A stretch of 64,000 nt of DNA from Flavobacterium ginsengisoli (GCF_029625315.1 NZ_CP121110.1:5004501-5068500), one strand, 5' to 3'; positions 20,628 through 31,138 are shown, numbered from the stretch's first letter. The notes: generated by a model not told the origin, from the letters alone. Translations and numbers: made by a program.

Positions 20628-20640
20628 GTGGAGTCGCCGG
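20625..20640. repeat. Right attachment-site repeat within ssrA
   Basis: TTTGTGGAGTCGCCGG, identical to 5762-5777. It includes the 3' acceptor strand of tmRNA, so integration restores a functional gene end. Confidence 0.85.
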
Positions 20641-21023
20641 GAATCGAACCCGGGTCCAAACGAGCAACTAAAGAGCTTTCTACACGCTTATTTCCTGATT
20701 GAATTTTCGATGTTGAGCTAGGCCAGAAACAACCACCCAACACTTATCTTCTTAATTTTCGAAATCCACCCGAAGCTCATAGAAATCTAGGTTTATTTTT
20801 ACGGTTCCCCTGAACGGAACGCCACAAACCAAGGCTTTCCAGGAGAATCCAGCTTCTCTACCTTGTAGAGACGTGGCGCAATCGTACTATGATTCGGATT
20901 ATGCGGCTAAAGCGTAATTATTTTCGCCGTGTAAAAGTTTAAGATCTTATATTTACGAGCAAGGTCTCAATGCTCGACGTGCTTACTGTTCAATTCGACT
21001 CGCTGTCAAAACCAGTCGACCCC
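20629..21023 (-). ncRNA. ssrA: tmRNA (ssrA)
   Basis: Rescues stalled ribosomes and tags the nascent peptide. On the minus strand the 5' end GGGGTCGACTGG pairs with the 3' end CGACTCC to form the tRNA-like acceptor, and the T-arm GGGTTCGATTCCC is intact. The tag reading frame occupies 20899-20928 and reads GENNYALAA then stop, the usual ending in Flavobacteriia. The 3' end is the integration site of the 14.9-kb island. Transcription ends at the island-borne hairpin directly downstream. Confidence 0.95.
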
Positions 21024-21082
21024 AAAAATGAGTCTGCAAATTTAGAGTATTTGAAATTACTTTCTACTAAAATTTTAAAAAA

Positions 21083-21172
21083 AAGTCATAAAGTCCAAAG
21101 TCGAAAGTCCAAAGTCAGCATTAGCAAATGTTTTTTAAGACTTTACGACTTTTGACTTTCGGCTTTACGACT
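21083..21172. repeat. AAAGTC-rich inverted repeat
   Basis: The left part repeats AAAGTCC/AAAGTCG and the right part carries GACTTTACGACTTTTGAC, so the two arms are roughly complementary. It lies between convergent ends of the serine hydrolase and ssrA 5' regions. It resembles dispersed intergenic repeats rather than a gene. Confidence 0.5.
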
Positions 21173-21178
21173 ATAATT

Positions 21179-22381
21179 TTATTCTTCGTCTTTAAAATTA
21201 AAAGGATAATCTCCAAAGATTGGAGCTAATTTACGAACTGCATAAGTGTTTCTAGTCATCTTATTAGATAGTGCAATAATTGTTACGCCCTCATTCATCA
21301 AAGTAATATAAGATGAGGTGTTTCCGTGCCACCAACCATTATGAAAATAGAAGTTTTGCCCTGTTTCCCAATTAATCATTCTTATTCCTAAACCATAATT
21401 TTTAGTTCCTTTACGCTCATTACTGTAGCCTGTGTAAACTTGTTTCAATAGTTCTGGTTTCAAGAAATCTGGAGATTGTCTTGCTCTATCAAATTTTAGA
21501 AGATCTCTAGCGGTAGAGAAAACATTTTTATCTCCGTAAACATTATCCAAATAATCAAAACCAATTTCTACGCCATTGCCTTTATAAGAAGGAACAATCT
21601 TTTTTCTATCCTTATCATCATCAAAAACGTAAGTATTTTTCATTCCAAGAGGTTTGAAAATCATTTCAGACATTGCTTCTTTATAGCTTAAACCTGTAAT
21701 TTTTTCGATAATAAGCGCTAGCATTGCATAGTTGGTATTGCAGTAGCTAAAACGGGTTCCAGTTTTAGATTCCAAACCAATATCTTTTGTTGCCAGAATA
21801 TTTAAAATGTCTTTATTGGTCAATTGATTGTGTCTGTCCCAAATAGATTTGTCGCGATCTGTAAAATAAGCATAATTGCGCATTCCTGTGCGGTGGCTTA
21901 AAAGCATTCTTATGGTACAGTCTTCGTATGGAAAAGTTTTTAAAATAGTATTGACCTTTTGATCTAAGTCAATTTTTCCAGCATTAACTAGTTTTAAAAC
22001 AGCTGTAGCGGTCAAAACTTTACTTACAGAAGCAATTTGAACCGGTGTTTCTGGTGTTATTTTACTGCCTTCATTTTTATTGGCAAAGCCATTATATCTT
22101 TCAAATAAAATTTGTCCATTTTTGGCAACCAAGAAGCTTCCGTTCATGGTGTTATTAGGCCAATTTTTATTATAAAAGTGATTTATTCTACCTACAACCG
22201 AATTTTTATAAGCTTGCGAAACTGGTTTTTCAGCTCCTAACGGCTTCATTTTTGGCAATGTATCTTCGACTGTCTGAGTTGTATCTGTTGCTGTTTTTTT
22301 GTTTTGACCACAAGAACTTAAAACTAGTATAGAAAAAAGTATTTGTGGTATCTTTGTTTTTTTAAGGAAAATCATTTGCAT
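21179..22381 (-). CDS. Lipoprotein serine hydrolase (class C beta-lactamase/DD-peptidase-like)
   Basis: A lipobox, LVLSSCGQ, follows the N-terminal hydrophobic segment, so the protein is probably membrane-anchored in the periplasm or at the surface. The catalytic motifs of the beta-lactamase class C/penicillin-binding family are SVSKVLTA (Ser-x-x-Lys), YCNTNY (Tyr-x-Asn) and HNGWWHG near the C-terminus. Length is 400 residues. Substrate is unknown; these proteins include D-aminopeptidases, esterases and peptidoglycan hydrolases. It is monocistronic and intact. Confidence 0.8.
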   Translation of the reverse strand: MQMIFLKKTKIPQILFSILVLSSCGQNKKTATDTTQTVEDTLPKMKPLGAEKPVSQAYKNSVVGRINHFYNKNWPNNTMNGSFLVAKNGQILFERYNGFANKNEGSKITPETPVQIASVSKVLTATAVLKLVNAGKIDLDQKVNTILKTFPYEDCTIRMLLSHRTGMRNYAYFTDRDKSIWDRHNQLTNKDILNILATKDIGLESKTGTRFSYCNTNYAMLALIIEKITGLSYKEAMSEMIFKPLGMKNTYVFDDDKDRKKIVPSYKGNGVEIGFDYLDNVYGDKNVFSTARDLLKFDRARQSPDFLKPELLKQVYTGYSNERKGTKNYGLGIRMINWETGQNFYFHNGWWHGNTSSYITLMNEGVTIIALSNKMTRNTYAVRKLAPIFGDYPFNFKDEE

Positions 22382-22621
22382 CGTTCTTTAAAAACAAATA
22401 TATCGAATTCAATTTTGTTGTTTTCTCAATTCTGAGGCTTATAATTATCTATTTTAACATAATTTTAAGTATTGTTAAATTTATTTGTTTGTTTTTCAGC
22501 TTTTAACGGTTTTGAAACATTCTAAATAGAATTTTTAAAACAAAAATTTAACTAAAATTGTTATATTTGAAACAAATACAGTGTAAAAAGTTATATTTTA
22601 AATATTAAAAAATCAGTTTAG

Positions 22622-23829
22622 ATGAAATTTGGAATCATAAAAGAAAGAAAAAATCCGCCGGATAGAAGAGTTGTATTTTCACCTAATGAATTGACAAAAT
22701 TAAAACAGTTATATCATGATGCTTCTGTAAAAGTTGAAAGTTCAGATATTAGAATTTTTTCTGATGATGATTATAAAAATATGGGAATCACAGTTGCTGA
22801 TGATGTTTCTGATTGTGATGTTTTATTTGGCGTAAAAGAAGTTCCAGTAACAGATTTGATTCCAAACAAAGCATATTTCTTTTTTCTCATACAATTAAAA
22901 AACAGCCTCATAATAGAAAATTACTTCAGGCAGTTTTAGAAAAAAACATTGATTTATACGATCACGAAACAATTGTAGACGAGCATGATCGTCGTTTAAT
23001 TGGTTTCGGAAGATATGCCGGAATGGTTGGTGTTTATAACGGAATTAGAGCTTTCGGAATTAAATTCGAATTGTTCAAGCTTCCAAAAGCGGAAACACTT
23101 TCTGGAAAAGAAGATTTGATCAAGCATTTAAAACGTATCACAATGCCAGCTCTTAAGTTTGTAGTTACAGGAACTGGAAAGGTTGGGAGCGGAGCAAAAG
23201 AGATTTTGGATGCAATAAAAATAAAGGAGATTACAATAGATAATTATTTGACTAAAAAATATGCTCAAGCGGTTTACGTACAGCTTGATGTTTTAGAATA
23301 TAATAAAAGAAAAGATGGACAGGTTTTAGATTTTGTGGATTTTGTTCATCATCCAGAAGAATACGAATCTGATTTTGAGAAATTTACTAAAGTGTCTGAT
23401 GTTTATTTTGCGGGACATTTTTATGCGAGCAATGCCCCAATGATTTTAACGAAAGAAATGCTGAATGCAAGTGATTGCAAATTGAAAGTTGTAGCCGATA
23501 TTTCTTGTGATGTTAACGGGCCAATTGCTTGTACAATTCGTTCTTCGACAATTGAAGAGCCTTTGTATGGTTATTTTCCTTTAGAAGATAGAGAAGTAGA
23601 TTTCTTTCACCCTGCAGCAGTTGCTGTTATGGCGGTAGATAATTTGCCGTGCGAAATTCCGAAAGATGCGAGCGAAGGTTTTGGAGAACAATTTATGGAA
23701 CATGTAATTCCTGCTTTCTTCAACGGAGATAAAGATGGAATCTTAAAACGCGCCAAAATAACCGAAAACGGAAAACTAACGGAAAGATTTAGCTATTTAC
23801 AAGACTATGTTGATAATGGTGAATTGTAA
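22622..23829 (+). CDS. Alanine dehydrogenase/saccharopine dehydrogenase-like NAD(P)-dependent oxidoreductase, one frameshift
   Basis: The N-terminal AlaDH/PNT-type domain opens MKFGIIKERKNPPDRRVVFSP. The central Rossmann segment is FVVTGTGKVGSGAKEIL, and a later metal or substrate loop contains VVADISCDVNGPIA. The frame breaks at 22879-22884, where one T is missing from the T-run. Repair gives YFFFSHTIKKQPHNRKLL and 402 residues. The family includes lysine-forming saccharopine dehydrogenases and related enzymes; the exact substrate is not clear from sequence. The gene stands alone, followed by a terminator. Confidence 0.75.
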
Positions 23830-23847
23830 ATTGTGAATTATAAATTG

Positions 23848-23882
23848 AAAAGCCTGAAATTAATATTTCAGGCTTTCTTTTT
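23848..23882 (+). terminator. Rho-independent terminator
   Basis: AAAGCCTGAAAT and ATTTCAGGCTTT form a perfect stem followed by a T-run, just after the dehydrogenase gene. Confidence 0.85.
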
Positions 23883-23890
23883 ATTTGTTA

Positions 23891-23916
23891 CCCTGAGCGA
23901 AGTCGAAGGGCTTCAG
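23891..23916. repeat. Short REP-like inverted repeat
   Basis: CCCTGAGCGAAGTCGAAGGG followed by CTTCAGG forms a short dyad. I recall such sequences as dispersed repeats in Flavobacterium-type genomes. Confidence 0.4.
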
Positions 23917-24005
23917 GCATAAGAAGACCTCACTCAGTCTGACAACGTATCATTTTTTCTGAATGAGGATAATTAACAATTCCCCATTAATAATTCACAA
24001 TTAAA

Positions 24006-25393
24006 TTAAACCATATCCTCAGGTTTTACCCAAGCATCAAAATCTTCTGGAGTTACATAACCAAGACGAACAGCTTCTTCTTTTAATGTTGTTCCGTTTT
24101 TATGTGCAGTTTGTGCAATTTCTGCTCGCTTTGTAATATCCAATTTTAGTATTTAAGGCTGTAACTAGCATTAATGAATTATCTACCAATTCTTTGATTC
24201 TTTTATGATTTGGTTCGATTCCTTGTGCGCAATGTTCGTCAAAAGAAACACAAGCATCTCCTAATAATTGTGCCGATTGTAAAAAGTTGGCCGCCATAAC
24301 AGGTTTAAAAACATTCAATTCATAATGACCTTGCATTCCTCCAACTGCAATTGCCATATCGTTTCCGATAACTTGTGCACAAACCATTGTTAAAGCTTCG
24401 CATTGCGTCGGATTCACTTTTCCTGGCATGATAGAAGAACCAGGCTCGTTTTCAGGAATGTGGATTTCTCCAATTCCAGAACGCGGACCAGAAGCTAACA
24501 TTCTTACATCATTAGCAATTTTATTTAAGGAAACGGCTAATTGTTTTAAAGCTCCGTGTGTTTCTACAATCGCATCGTGTGCTTGCAAGAGCTTCAAATT
24601 TGTTTTCTGCCGTTATAAAAGGATGATTGGTAAATTTGGCAATATATTCGGCTACTTTTATATCATAACCTTTTGGAGTGTTTAGTCCGGTTCCAACTGC
24701 TGTTCCGCCTAAAGCAATTTCAGATAAGTGGGCTAAAGTGTTTTTTAGAGCCTTTAATCCGAATGCTAGTTGAGCCGCATAACCTGAAATTTCTTGTCCA
24801 AGAGTTAAAGGCGTTGCATCCATTAAGTGCGTACGTCCGATTTTGACAACGTCTTTATATTCTAAGGCTTTTTTTGCTAAAGTAGCGTGAAGTTTTTCTA
24901 CACCTGGAATTGTAGTTTCTACAACCATTTTATAAGCCGCGATATGCATTCCTGTTGGAAAAGTGTCATTTGATGATTGTGATTTGTTTACGTCATCATT
25001 GGCTTTAATAAATTGTTCGCCTTCGCCTATTTCAAAACCTTTAAGAACTTGAGCGCGGTTGGCGATTACTTCATTTACATTCATGTTGCTTTGTGTTCCA
25101 GAACCCGTTTGCCAGATTACAAGCGGAAATTGATCGTCTAGTTTGCCTTCTAGAATTTCGTCGCAAACTGCGGCAATTGCATCTCTTTTTTCGATTGGCA
25201 GAACTCCTAAATCATAATTGGCATAAGCTGCGACCTTTTTTAGATAGGCAAAACCCTCAATGATTTCTTTTGGCATTGATGCTGCTGATCCGATTTTGAA
25301 ATTGTTTCTGGAACGCTCTGTTTGTGCACCCCAATATTTATCGGCTGGGACTTTAACTTCGCCCATAGTGTCTTTTTCTATTCTATATTTCAT
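24006..25393 (-). CDS. fumC: Class II fumarate hydratase (two frameshifts)
   Basis: Cytosolic TCA-cycle enzyme interconverting fumarate and malate. Motifs are the start [50 protein letters not shown] and the fumarase/aspartase signature [13 protein letters not shown]. Two +1 breaks at 24124-24129 (GCTCGC) and 24581-24586 (GCTTGC) are repaired by restoring GCTGC, recreating [12 protein letters not shown] and [15 protein letters not shown]. The corrected length is 461 residues. The true stop is at 24006-24008, beyond the apparent early stop. No operon partner is seen. Confidence 0.92.
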
Positions 25394-25755
25394 TATGTTG
25401 TATGTAAAATGTTATTCGTAAAATGTGAAATGTTTTGTTTTAAAACGAAAACTTCTTTTGAAAATGAGTCTTTTAGCCCTGATGGTAGCGGCATCTCCCG
25501 ATTTAGAAAAACAAGGCTTTTTAGCCGTAGTTTTTGTTTATCGGGAATATAGTGGACAGCAGGGAATAGCTCCTGAAAATTATTGCAATTTGTCTGAGCT
25601 CTTTATTTTAAAGGATTTCAAGTTCTAAAAAAGCTTATTTAAAATGAGTATAAATATACGGATAAATGTTATTTAACGAAAATTGATTTAGATTTTATTG
25701 CTGAGAAAAAATATATACCCTACATTTGTCGTAACATTCAAAAATTCCGGAAAAC

Positions 25756-25929
25756 ATGTTTGAATTTTCACAGTACTTAGGCTTTTTACTTTTCTTAACC
25801 ATACTAACTATAGGGTTTTGGTTAATGTTTTTCTTGGTTGGTTTCGTATCTTATTGGGTTACGGGAGCTAGCTGGGAAATGATCAAAGAAAAAAGAGCCA
25901 GAAAAAGACAAGAAGAACAATCTATTTAA
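25756..25929 (+). CDS. Small single-pass membrane protein (57 aa)
   Basis: ATG-started frame with a hydrophobic segment FLLFLTILTIGFWLMFFLVG and a basic, Glu/Arg-rich tail (KEKRARKRQEEQ), so N-terminus out or in the membrane and tail in the cytosol. Followed directly by a strong terminator, which supports it being a real short gene. Not recognised; function unknown. Confidence 0.55.
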   Translation: MFEFSQYLGFLLFLTILTIGFWLMFFLVGFVSYWVTGASWEMIKEKRARKRQEEQSI

Positions 25930-25946
25930 TTTTAGATTGATGTCAT

Positions 25947-25981
25947 AAAAAAAGGACCCGTTTTACGAGTCCTTTTTTTTA
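25947..25981 (+). terminator. Rho-independent terminator
   Basis: AAAGGAC/GTCCTTT stem with T-run, after the small membrane protein gene. Confidence 0.8.
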
Positions 25982-26040
25982 TGCTTGAAAGTAAGGAAAT
26001 ATTGAATAGCGAAGCTCCAAATTGGAATATGGTAAAAACC

Positions 26041-26083
26041 AAAAATCCTAATTCCAATTTTAAAACTTGGAATTAGGATTTTT
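26041..26083. terminator. Terminator hairpin downstream of the TonB receptor gene
   Basis: Perfect 17-bp stem: AAAAATCCTAATTCCAA and TTGGAATTAGGATTTTT with a 9-nt loop, 12 nt beyond the receptor stop codon. Confidence 0.8.
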
Positions 26084-26094
26084 AGTATTGAAAT

Positions 26095-28602
26095 TTAACA
26101 GAGATTACCCAGGAAATCTCCGCCACCTTCTCCGCCGCCATCATTTTTAGGCTGTGCGTTTTTATCTCTTTCGCTTTTCGGTTTATTGAAACGGTAAGTA
26201 AACGATAAATTAAATTGACGTTTACGGAACTGGAATTCACTATATGAAGTTACATCATCTAAATAAGTATAAGATCTCATTTTTCTTGAATTGAAAACGT
26301 CGCTAATATTGAAAGCAATCGTTCCTTTATCTTTCATTACATCTTTACTGAAAGCAGTATTCATTCCAAATTGGCCTAAGTTTTTACCTTGAGCTGTTTT
26401 TTGTTCTCCGTTGTACATTGCAGTTAACTGCCAGTCAATTTTGTAAGGAAGCGTTACTTTAGAGTTTAATCTTGCAAACCAAGAATTAGCCTGATTATCT
26501 AAATTTTGAACAATCTCATTTCCTTGCGTATCTGTATAGCTGTGTTCTCCAGTTGTTTTTACGTTAAAAAAGTTGAAGTTACTGTTTAATCTCCACCATT
26601 TGAATGGTGTGTAATTTAATGTAAATTCGAAACCAAATTTTTGCTCTTGTCCTAAGTTAATAGGCATACTTTTAATAACAGGCGTACCTTCAACCGTTTG
26701 ACCTGGTGCTGGAGTTACTACATCACCATCAGGAGTTACAACATCACCAGTAGGAGATCTCACAAAACTGAAAACGTCTTTTGTATCTTCAAAATAGGCA
26801 GATGTATTGAATGTTACTTTATTCCATTTCTTGATATAACCAATGTCATATTTGTTTGTTAAAGAAGGGTCTAGGTCTGGATTTCCTTGAAAGATATTGA
26901 TGTTGCTTGAGTAGTTCACAGCAGGATTCATGAAACGTCCTCTAGGTCTAGTCAAACGTTTGCTGTAACTTGCAGTGAAGTTGCTTTGATCTGAGATTTC
27001 ATAACTAATAAAAGCACTTGGGAATAAGTTGTTGTATTTTTTAGTATTGAAAACGCTATTGTCTAATAAATTCACATGAATATCTGTGTCTTCCCATCTT
27101 AAACCAAATAAATAAGAGAATTTATTTACTTTAAAACCATATTGTGTATAAAGAGCATTAATGTTTTCTTTATACTCTAATGTATTTGATAAATTTGGAT
27201 TTTTTGCTCCATCATTATCTGTTACATAATATTCGTTATTCAAATCGCCAAAACTTCCTTTATAACCCGCTTCAAATTGTCCAGCTTTTCCTAAAGGCAA
27301 TACATAATCAGCTTGAAACAAAACTTGTTTTTGGATTTGATCATTTAATGTATTATTGAAATTTGGTGAAGCAGTAATTTCACTAAAGCTGTCGTCTGTG
27401 TTTCTTGAAATAGAAAGATCTGCAGTAAGTTTGTGTCCTTTGTCGTTAAAGTTTTTAATTAAATTAGAAGTATACTCAAAGTTTTCGCTTCCAGTATCTG
27501 CATTGTTTAAACGATAAGATGTTCCTGTATAATTATGTGCAGCATCGTAGTTGTAGTAATTAATTAAATCTCTATCGTCTCCTGAATTTTTTTGATAGTT
27601 GATAGCGTTTGTCCAAAATGTAGATGGAGTTATCGTCCATTCAACACCAGCTCTTCCGTTAAAACCTTTTCTAACACGTTTTGTGTCACGGTCTTCATCT
27701 AAGTAATTTTTTATTGTTTCGTCTGGATTAAAATATTCAGAATTTGTTTTACCAGCTCCTTCTGTAGTTCTGTAGTTGTATCCAGCAGTTGTAAAATAGT
27801 TTAATTTTTTAGTTTTATAGTTCAAATTGGCACTTAAACCATAAGTTTCTGGTAGACCTGTTGAAGCAATAAAAGTTCCGTTGAAACCTTGATTTTTACC
27901 TTTTTTTAGAATGATATTGATGATTCCAGAACCACCTTCGGCATCATAACGTGCTGATGGATTAGTGATTACTTCAACTTTGTCAATTGCATCTGCAGGA
28001 AGCTGTCTTAATGCTTCTGCCATATTTATAGCTTGCGAAGGTCTTCCATCAATTAAAATACGAATATTGTCGCTTCCTCTTAAACTTACATTCCCTTCAG
28101 TATCAACAGAGACAGATGGAACGTTGTCTAAAACATCGCTTACACTTCCGCCTTTTACAATCATATCTTGACCAACGTTGTAAACTTTTTTGTCTAGTTT
28201 AATCTCAACAGTTGATTTTTCGGCACGAACAACAACTTCATTTAGTTGCGCAGCGTCTTCCGACAAATTTACTACGCCTAAATTAGTGTCGTCTTTAATG
28301 CTTCTTCCTTTAATTTCAGTTGCTTTAAACGAAATAAACTCAACTTTAATATCGTAAGTTCCAGGCGCAACAGCAACCTCAAATTCTCCTTTTGGATTGG
28401 TAATACCTCCTGCAATTACTTTTGTGTCATTAGGTGCAGTAATCGAAACGGTAGCGTATTCTAACGGTTGTTTGCTTACTTTCTCGAAAACTTTTCCGGT
28501 GACTTTAACTTTGTTTTTGCCTCCAGGGCTTCCTTGCTGAGAGTAATTGTAAAAACTTGTAAATAAGAATACAAGTAATACTGCAAATTTGATTTTTTTC
28601 AT
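26095..28602 (-). CDS. TonB-dependent outer-membrane receptor with carboxypeptidase-regulatory-like domain
   Basis: Start chosen at MKKIKFAVLLVFLFTSF, giving a clear signal peptide; the frame is open 11 codons further upstream. Residues ~25-115 form a CarboxypepD_reg-like beta-sandwich (VTGKVFEKVSKQPLEYATV). The plug domain follows (VSDVLDNVPSVSVDTEGNVSLRG), and then a ~600-residue beta-barrel ends in a membrane-strand pattern and a Gly-rich tail. Total 835 residues. The family imports large substrates using TonB energy. No SusD partner is adjacent, so the ligand is unknown. Intact. Confidence 0.85.
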   Translation of the reverse strand: MKKIKFAVLLVFLFTSFYNYSQQGSPGGKNKVKVTGKVFEKVSKQPLEYATVSITAPNDTKVIAGGITNPKGEFEVAVAPGTYDIKVEFISFKATEIKGRSIKDDTNLGVVNLSEDAAQLNEVVVRAEKSTVEIKLDKKVYNVGQDMIVKGGSVSDVLDNVPSVSVDTEGNVSLRGSDNIRILIDGRPSQAINMAEALRQLPADAIDKVEVITNPSARYDAEGGSGIINIILKKGKNQGFNGTFIASTGLPETYGLSANLNYKTKKLNYFTTAGYNYRTTEGAGKTNSEYFNPDETIKNYLDEDRDTKRVRKGFNGRAGVEWTITPSTFWTNAINYQKNSGDDRDLINYYNYDAAHNYTGTSYRLNNADTGSENFEYTSNLIKNFNDKGHKLTADLSISRNTDDSFSEITASPNFNNTLNDQIQKQVLFQADYVLPLGKAGQFEAGYKGSFGDLNNEYYVTDNDGAKNPNLSNTLEYKENINALYTQYGFKVNKFSYLFGLRWEDTDIHVNLLDNSVFNTKKYNNLFPSAFISYEISDQSNFTASYSKRLTRPRGRFMNPAVNYSSNINIFQGNPDLDPSLTNKYDIGYIKKWNKVTFNTSAYFEDTKDVFSFVRSPTGDVVTPDGDVVTPAPGQTVEGTPVIKSMPINLGQEQKFGFEFTLNYTPFKWWRLNSNFNFFNVKTTGEHSYTDTQGNEIVQNLDNQANSWFARLNSKVTLPYKIDWQLTAMYNGEQKTAQGKNLGQFGMNTAFSKDVMKDKGTIAFNISDVFNSRKMRSYTYLDDVTSYSEFQFRKRQFNLSFTYRFNKPKSERDKNAQPKNDGGGEGGGDFLGNLC

Positions 28603-28694
28603 TTTCTGGTTTTTCTTTAATCCTTTAGACGGCAAATGTAGTTTTTGGTTTAAAGAGAGAAATCACAAAAAAATGTTAATAAGATATTTTAGAA

Positions 28695-29039
28695 TCAATC
28701 TAAAAAAGAAGCAACTAAATCAGGATCACGGCCAATTATGGCTTTTCCGTCTTTTACGACAATCGGACGTTCAATTAAAATAGGATTTTCTACCATTGCA
28801 TTAATAATCTCATCATTGCTCAAAGTTTTGCCTTTAAAATTCTCGATCCAGATTTTTTCTTTGGTTCTAATAAGCTGAATTGGTTCAAGGTTTAGTTGTC
28901 CCAATAATGTTTTAAGCTGTTCAAAAGTTGGAGTTTCGGTTAAGTAAGGTATGATTTCAAAATCTTGATTCGATTTTTCAATAAAAGCAAGGCAGTTTCT
29001 TGATTTTCCGCATCTCGGATTATGGTAAATTTGTATCAT
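28695..29039 (-). CDS. ArsC/Spx-family reductase-like protein
   Basis: Thioredoxin-fold protein of 114 residues starting MIQIYHNPRCGKSRNCLAFI, where the single redox Cys precedes GKSR as in ArsC-type arsenate reductases. The cis-Pro region ILIERPIVVKDGKAIIGR is intact. A longer frame extends 21 codons upstream but lacks family similarity. Without neighbouring arsenic genes it is best called ArsC-like (YffB-type) rather than proven arsenate reductase. It starts near, and is divergent from, the CAAX protease gene. Confidence 0.8.
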   Translation of the reverse strand: MIQIYHNPRCGKSRNCLAFIEKSNQDFEIIPYLTETPTFEQLKTLLGQLNLEPIQLIRTKEKIWIENFKGKTLSNDEIINAMVENPILIERPIVVKDGKAIIGRDPDLVASFLD

Positions 29040-29155
29040 TTTGTTATATTTAGATGTTTCAAATATTCTTAAAATAAAAAAGAGATATTTTTGCAATATC
29101 AAAAGTAAGATTAACTTATCGAATTTGAATTCTCATTTTTTAAAATTTTAAATTT

Positions 29156-30088
29156 ATGTTTTTAGAGCAAGGGATTAAACCTGAAAATAAATTTTGGAAA
29201 TATCTTTTAGGATCTGTATTTATTATTTCGGCATCTTTTGTTGGGCAAATTCCAATTTCAGCGACTGTATTTTATAAAACGTTTACAGAGCATATTGCTT
29301 TTCCGACTACCAACGAGGGCATTATGACCATGTTCGATTCAAATACCACGCTTTTTTTGGTTATGATTTCTTTTGTTTTTGCTTTTGCAGGGATTTATTT
29401 TGTTGTAAAATTTATTCATCATCAAACCTTATTGTCGATTACCACTTCAAGATCTAAAGTAGATTGGAAACGAATCTGGTTTTCTTTCTTTTTATGGGCA
29501 TTTTTTTCATTGCTTAGTTTTTTGTTTGTCTATTTAAGGTCTCCAGAGCAATTTGTATTGCAATTTAAGTTAGTGCCTTTTTTAATATTAGTCATTTTAG
29601 GATTTATTTTAATTCCGATTCAAACGAGTACGGAAGAATATGTTTTTAGAGGATACTTAATGCAGGGATTTGCCAATTTGGCTCAGAACAGATGGTTTCC
29701 GCTCTTAATGACTTCTGTTATATTTGGTTCAATGCACTGGACAAATCCAGAAGTTGGCAAAATGGGAAATATTATTATGATTTATTATATAGGAACTGGA
29801 TTGTTTCTAGGTATTATAACATTAATGGATGAAGGAATGGAATTGGCACTCGGTTTTCATGCCGCAAATAATCTTGTAGGTGCATTATTGGTTACCTCAG
29901 ATTGGACTGTTTTTCAAACCAATTCTATATTTAAAGATCTTTCAGAACCTTCAGCAGGAATAGATGTAATTCTTCCTGTTGTAGTTATTTATCCTATTTT
30001 ACTTTTTATTTTTAGTAAAAAATACGGATGGACAAATTGGAAAGAAAGATTGACAGGAAACATTAATAATGTCGAATTAAAAGCTTAA
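29156..30088 (+). CDS. CPBP (CAAX) family intramembrane metalloprotease
   Basis: A 310-residue protein with about eight membrane helices. The glutamyl protease signature EEYVFRGYLMQ is followed by a second motif with His, FGSMHWTNPEVGK, and a third, GFHAANNLVGALL, typical of the Abi/CPBP family. Its stop is 4 nt before the MenE gene start, suggesting co-transcription. Substrates of bacterial members are mostly unknown. Confidence 0.85.
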   Translation: MFLEQGIKPENKFWKYLLGSVFIISASFVGQIPISATVFYKTFTEHIAFPTTNEGIMTMFDSNTTLFLVMISFVFAFAGIYFVVKFIHHQTLLSITTSRSKVDWKRIWFSFFLWAFFSLLSFLFVYLRSPEQFVLQFKLVPFLILVILGFILIPIQTSTEEYVFRGYLMQGFANLAQNRWFPLLMTSVIFGSMHWTNPEVGKMGNIIMIYYIGTGLFLGIITLMDEGMELALGFHAANNLVGALLVTSDWTVFQTNSIFKDLSEPSAGIDVILPVVVIYPILLFIFSKKYGWTNWKERLTGNINNVELKA

Positions 30089-30092
30089 GAAT

Positions 30093-31138
30093 ATGCAAAA
30101 TTTAACTCAAAATAACGTTCACAATTATTTCAAACTAAATGGGTATCATTTAAATGCAAAAGATTTGTGTCGTGTTGCTTATAGTTTTATCAAAGAAGGA
30201 GATGCTTACGAACAATCTATTGGAGAGTTCTTTTTGGATTGGTTTGATAAAAAAGATTACATCGAAATGACTACTTCTGGAACAACAGGACTTCCGAAAT
30301 TAGTCAGATTACAGAAACAAGCAATGATACAATCGGCATTGGCAACTGGCGATTTTTTTGATTTAAAGCCAGGAGATAAAGCGTTATTGTGTCTTCCAAC
30401 TCAATTTATTGCTGGAAAGATGATGCTAGTGAGAAGTTTAATTTTGGGATTAGAATTGGATGTTGTTTCACCGAATCTCCATCCGTTGGCTTTAAATAGT
30501 ACTACTTACGATTTTGTTGCGATGGTGCCACTTCAAGTTCAGAATTCTATTGAAGGACTTTCTAAAGTGCGAAAGTTGATTATTGGTGGAGCAAAATTAG
30601 ATTCGGCTTTAGAAGAAAAATTATTGCCACTTAAAACAGAAATCTATGAAACGTATGGAATGACAGAAACGATCACACATATCGCCGCAAAACGTTTAGG
30701 TGATTCAGTTTTTTCGATTCTTCCAAATGTGAAAATATCTCAAGACGATCGTCAATGTCTGGTTATTCATGTGGCAACAATTTCAGATGAGCCAATTGTT
30801 ACAAACGATTTGGTTGAATTATTGAATGAGCAAGACAATTCAAATTTTTAGGAAGAATAGATAATGTAATTAATAGTGGAGGAGTAAAGCTAATTCCAGA
30901 ACAGATTGAAGCTAAACTAATCGGAAAAATTGCGAATAGATTTTTCGTTACCGGACTTCCAGATACTACTTTAGGTGAAAAATTGGTTTTGGTTATTGAA
31001 GGAGAAAAACAAGAATTTGCTCCTGATTTCTTTGACGTTTTAGGGAAATATGAAAAACCAAAAGAAATAGTTTTTGTTTCTAAATTCAAAGAAAACGAAA
31101 ACGGAAAGTTGTTGCGAAAACCTACTTTACAAGATTAA
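30093..31138 (+). CDS. menE: O-succinylbenzoate-CoA ligase-like AMP-dependent synthetase (frame interrupted)
   Basis: Acyl-adenylate-forming enzyme of menaquinone synthesis, activating o-succinylbenzoate. Motifs are the ATP loop MTTSGTTGLPKLVRL, the acyl-adenylate motif ETYGMTETITH and the hinge GRIDNVINSGGVKL. The frame breaks at 30830-30836, where GCAAGAC appears in place of GCAGC, two extra bases at one motif. Correcting it gives LLNEQQFKFLGRID and 347 residues, a usual length for compact MenE proteins of this phylum. It is preceded by the CPBP protease gene with a 4-nt gap. Confidence 0.82.

Larger units (their letters stand above)
5762..20640. mobile_element. Genomic island integrated into the 3' end of ssrA, carrying several defence systems
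   Basis: The segment is bounded by 16-bp direct repeats TTTGTGGAGTCGCCGG (5762-5777 and 20625-20640), which correspond to the 3' acceptor end of tmRNA. A large serine recombinase lies next to the left repeat. The cargo is foreign in character: Fic, XRE-ImmA/IrrE, Pycsar, Septu and CBASS genes. The island brings its own terminator for ssrA at 20596-20627, while the presumed old one remains at 5731-5764. Length is about 14.9 kb. Boundaries are clear; whether it still moves is unknown. Confidence 0.85.
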
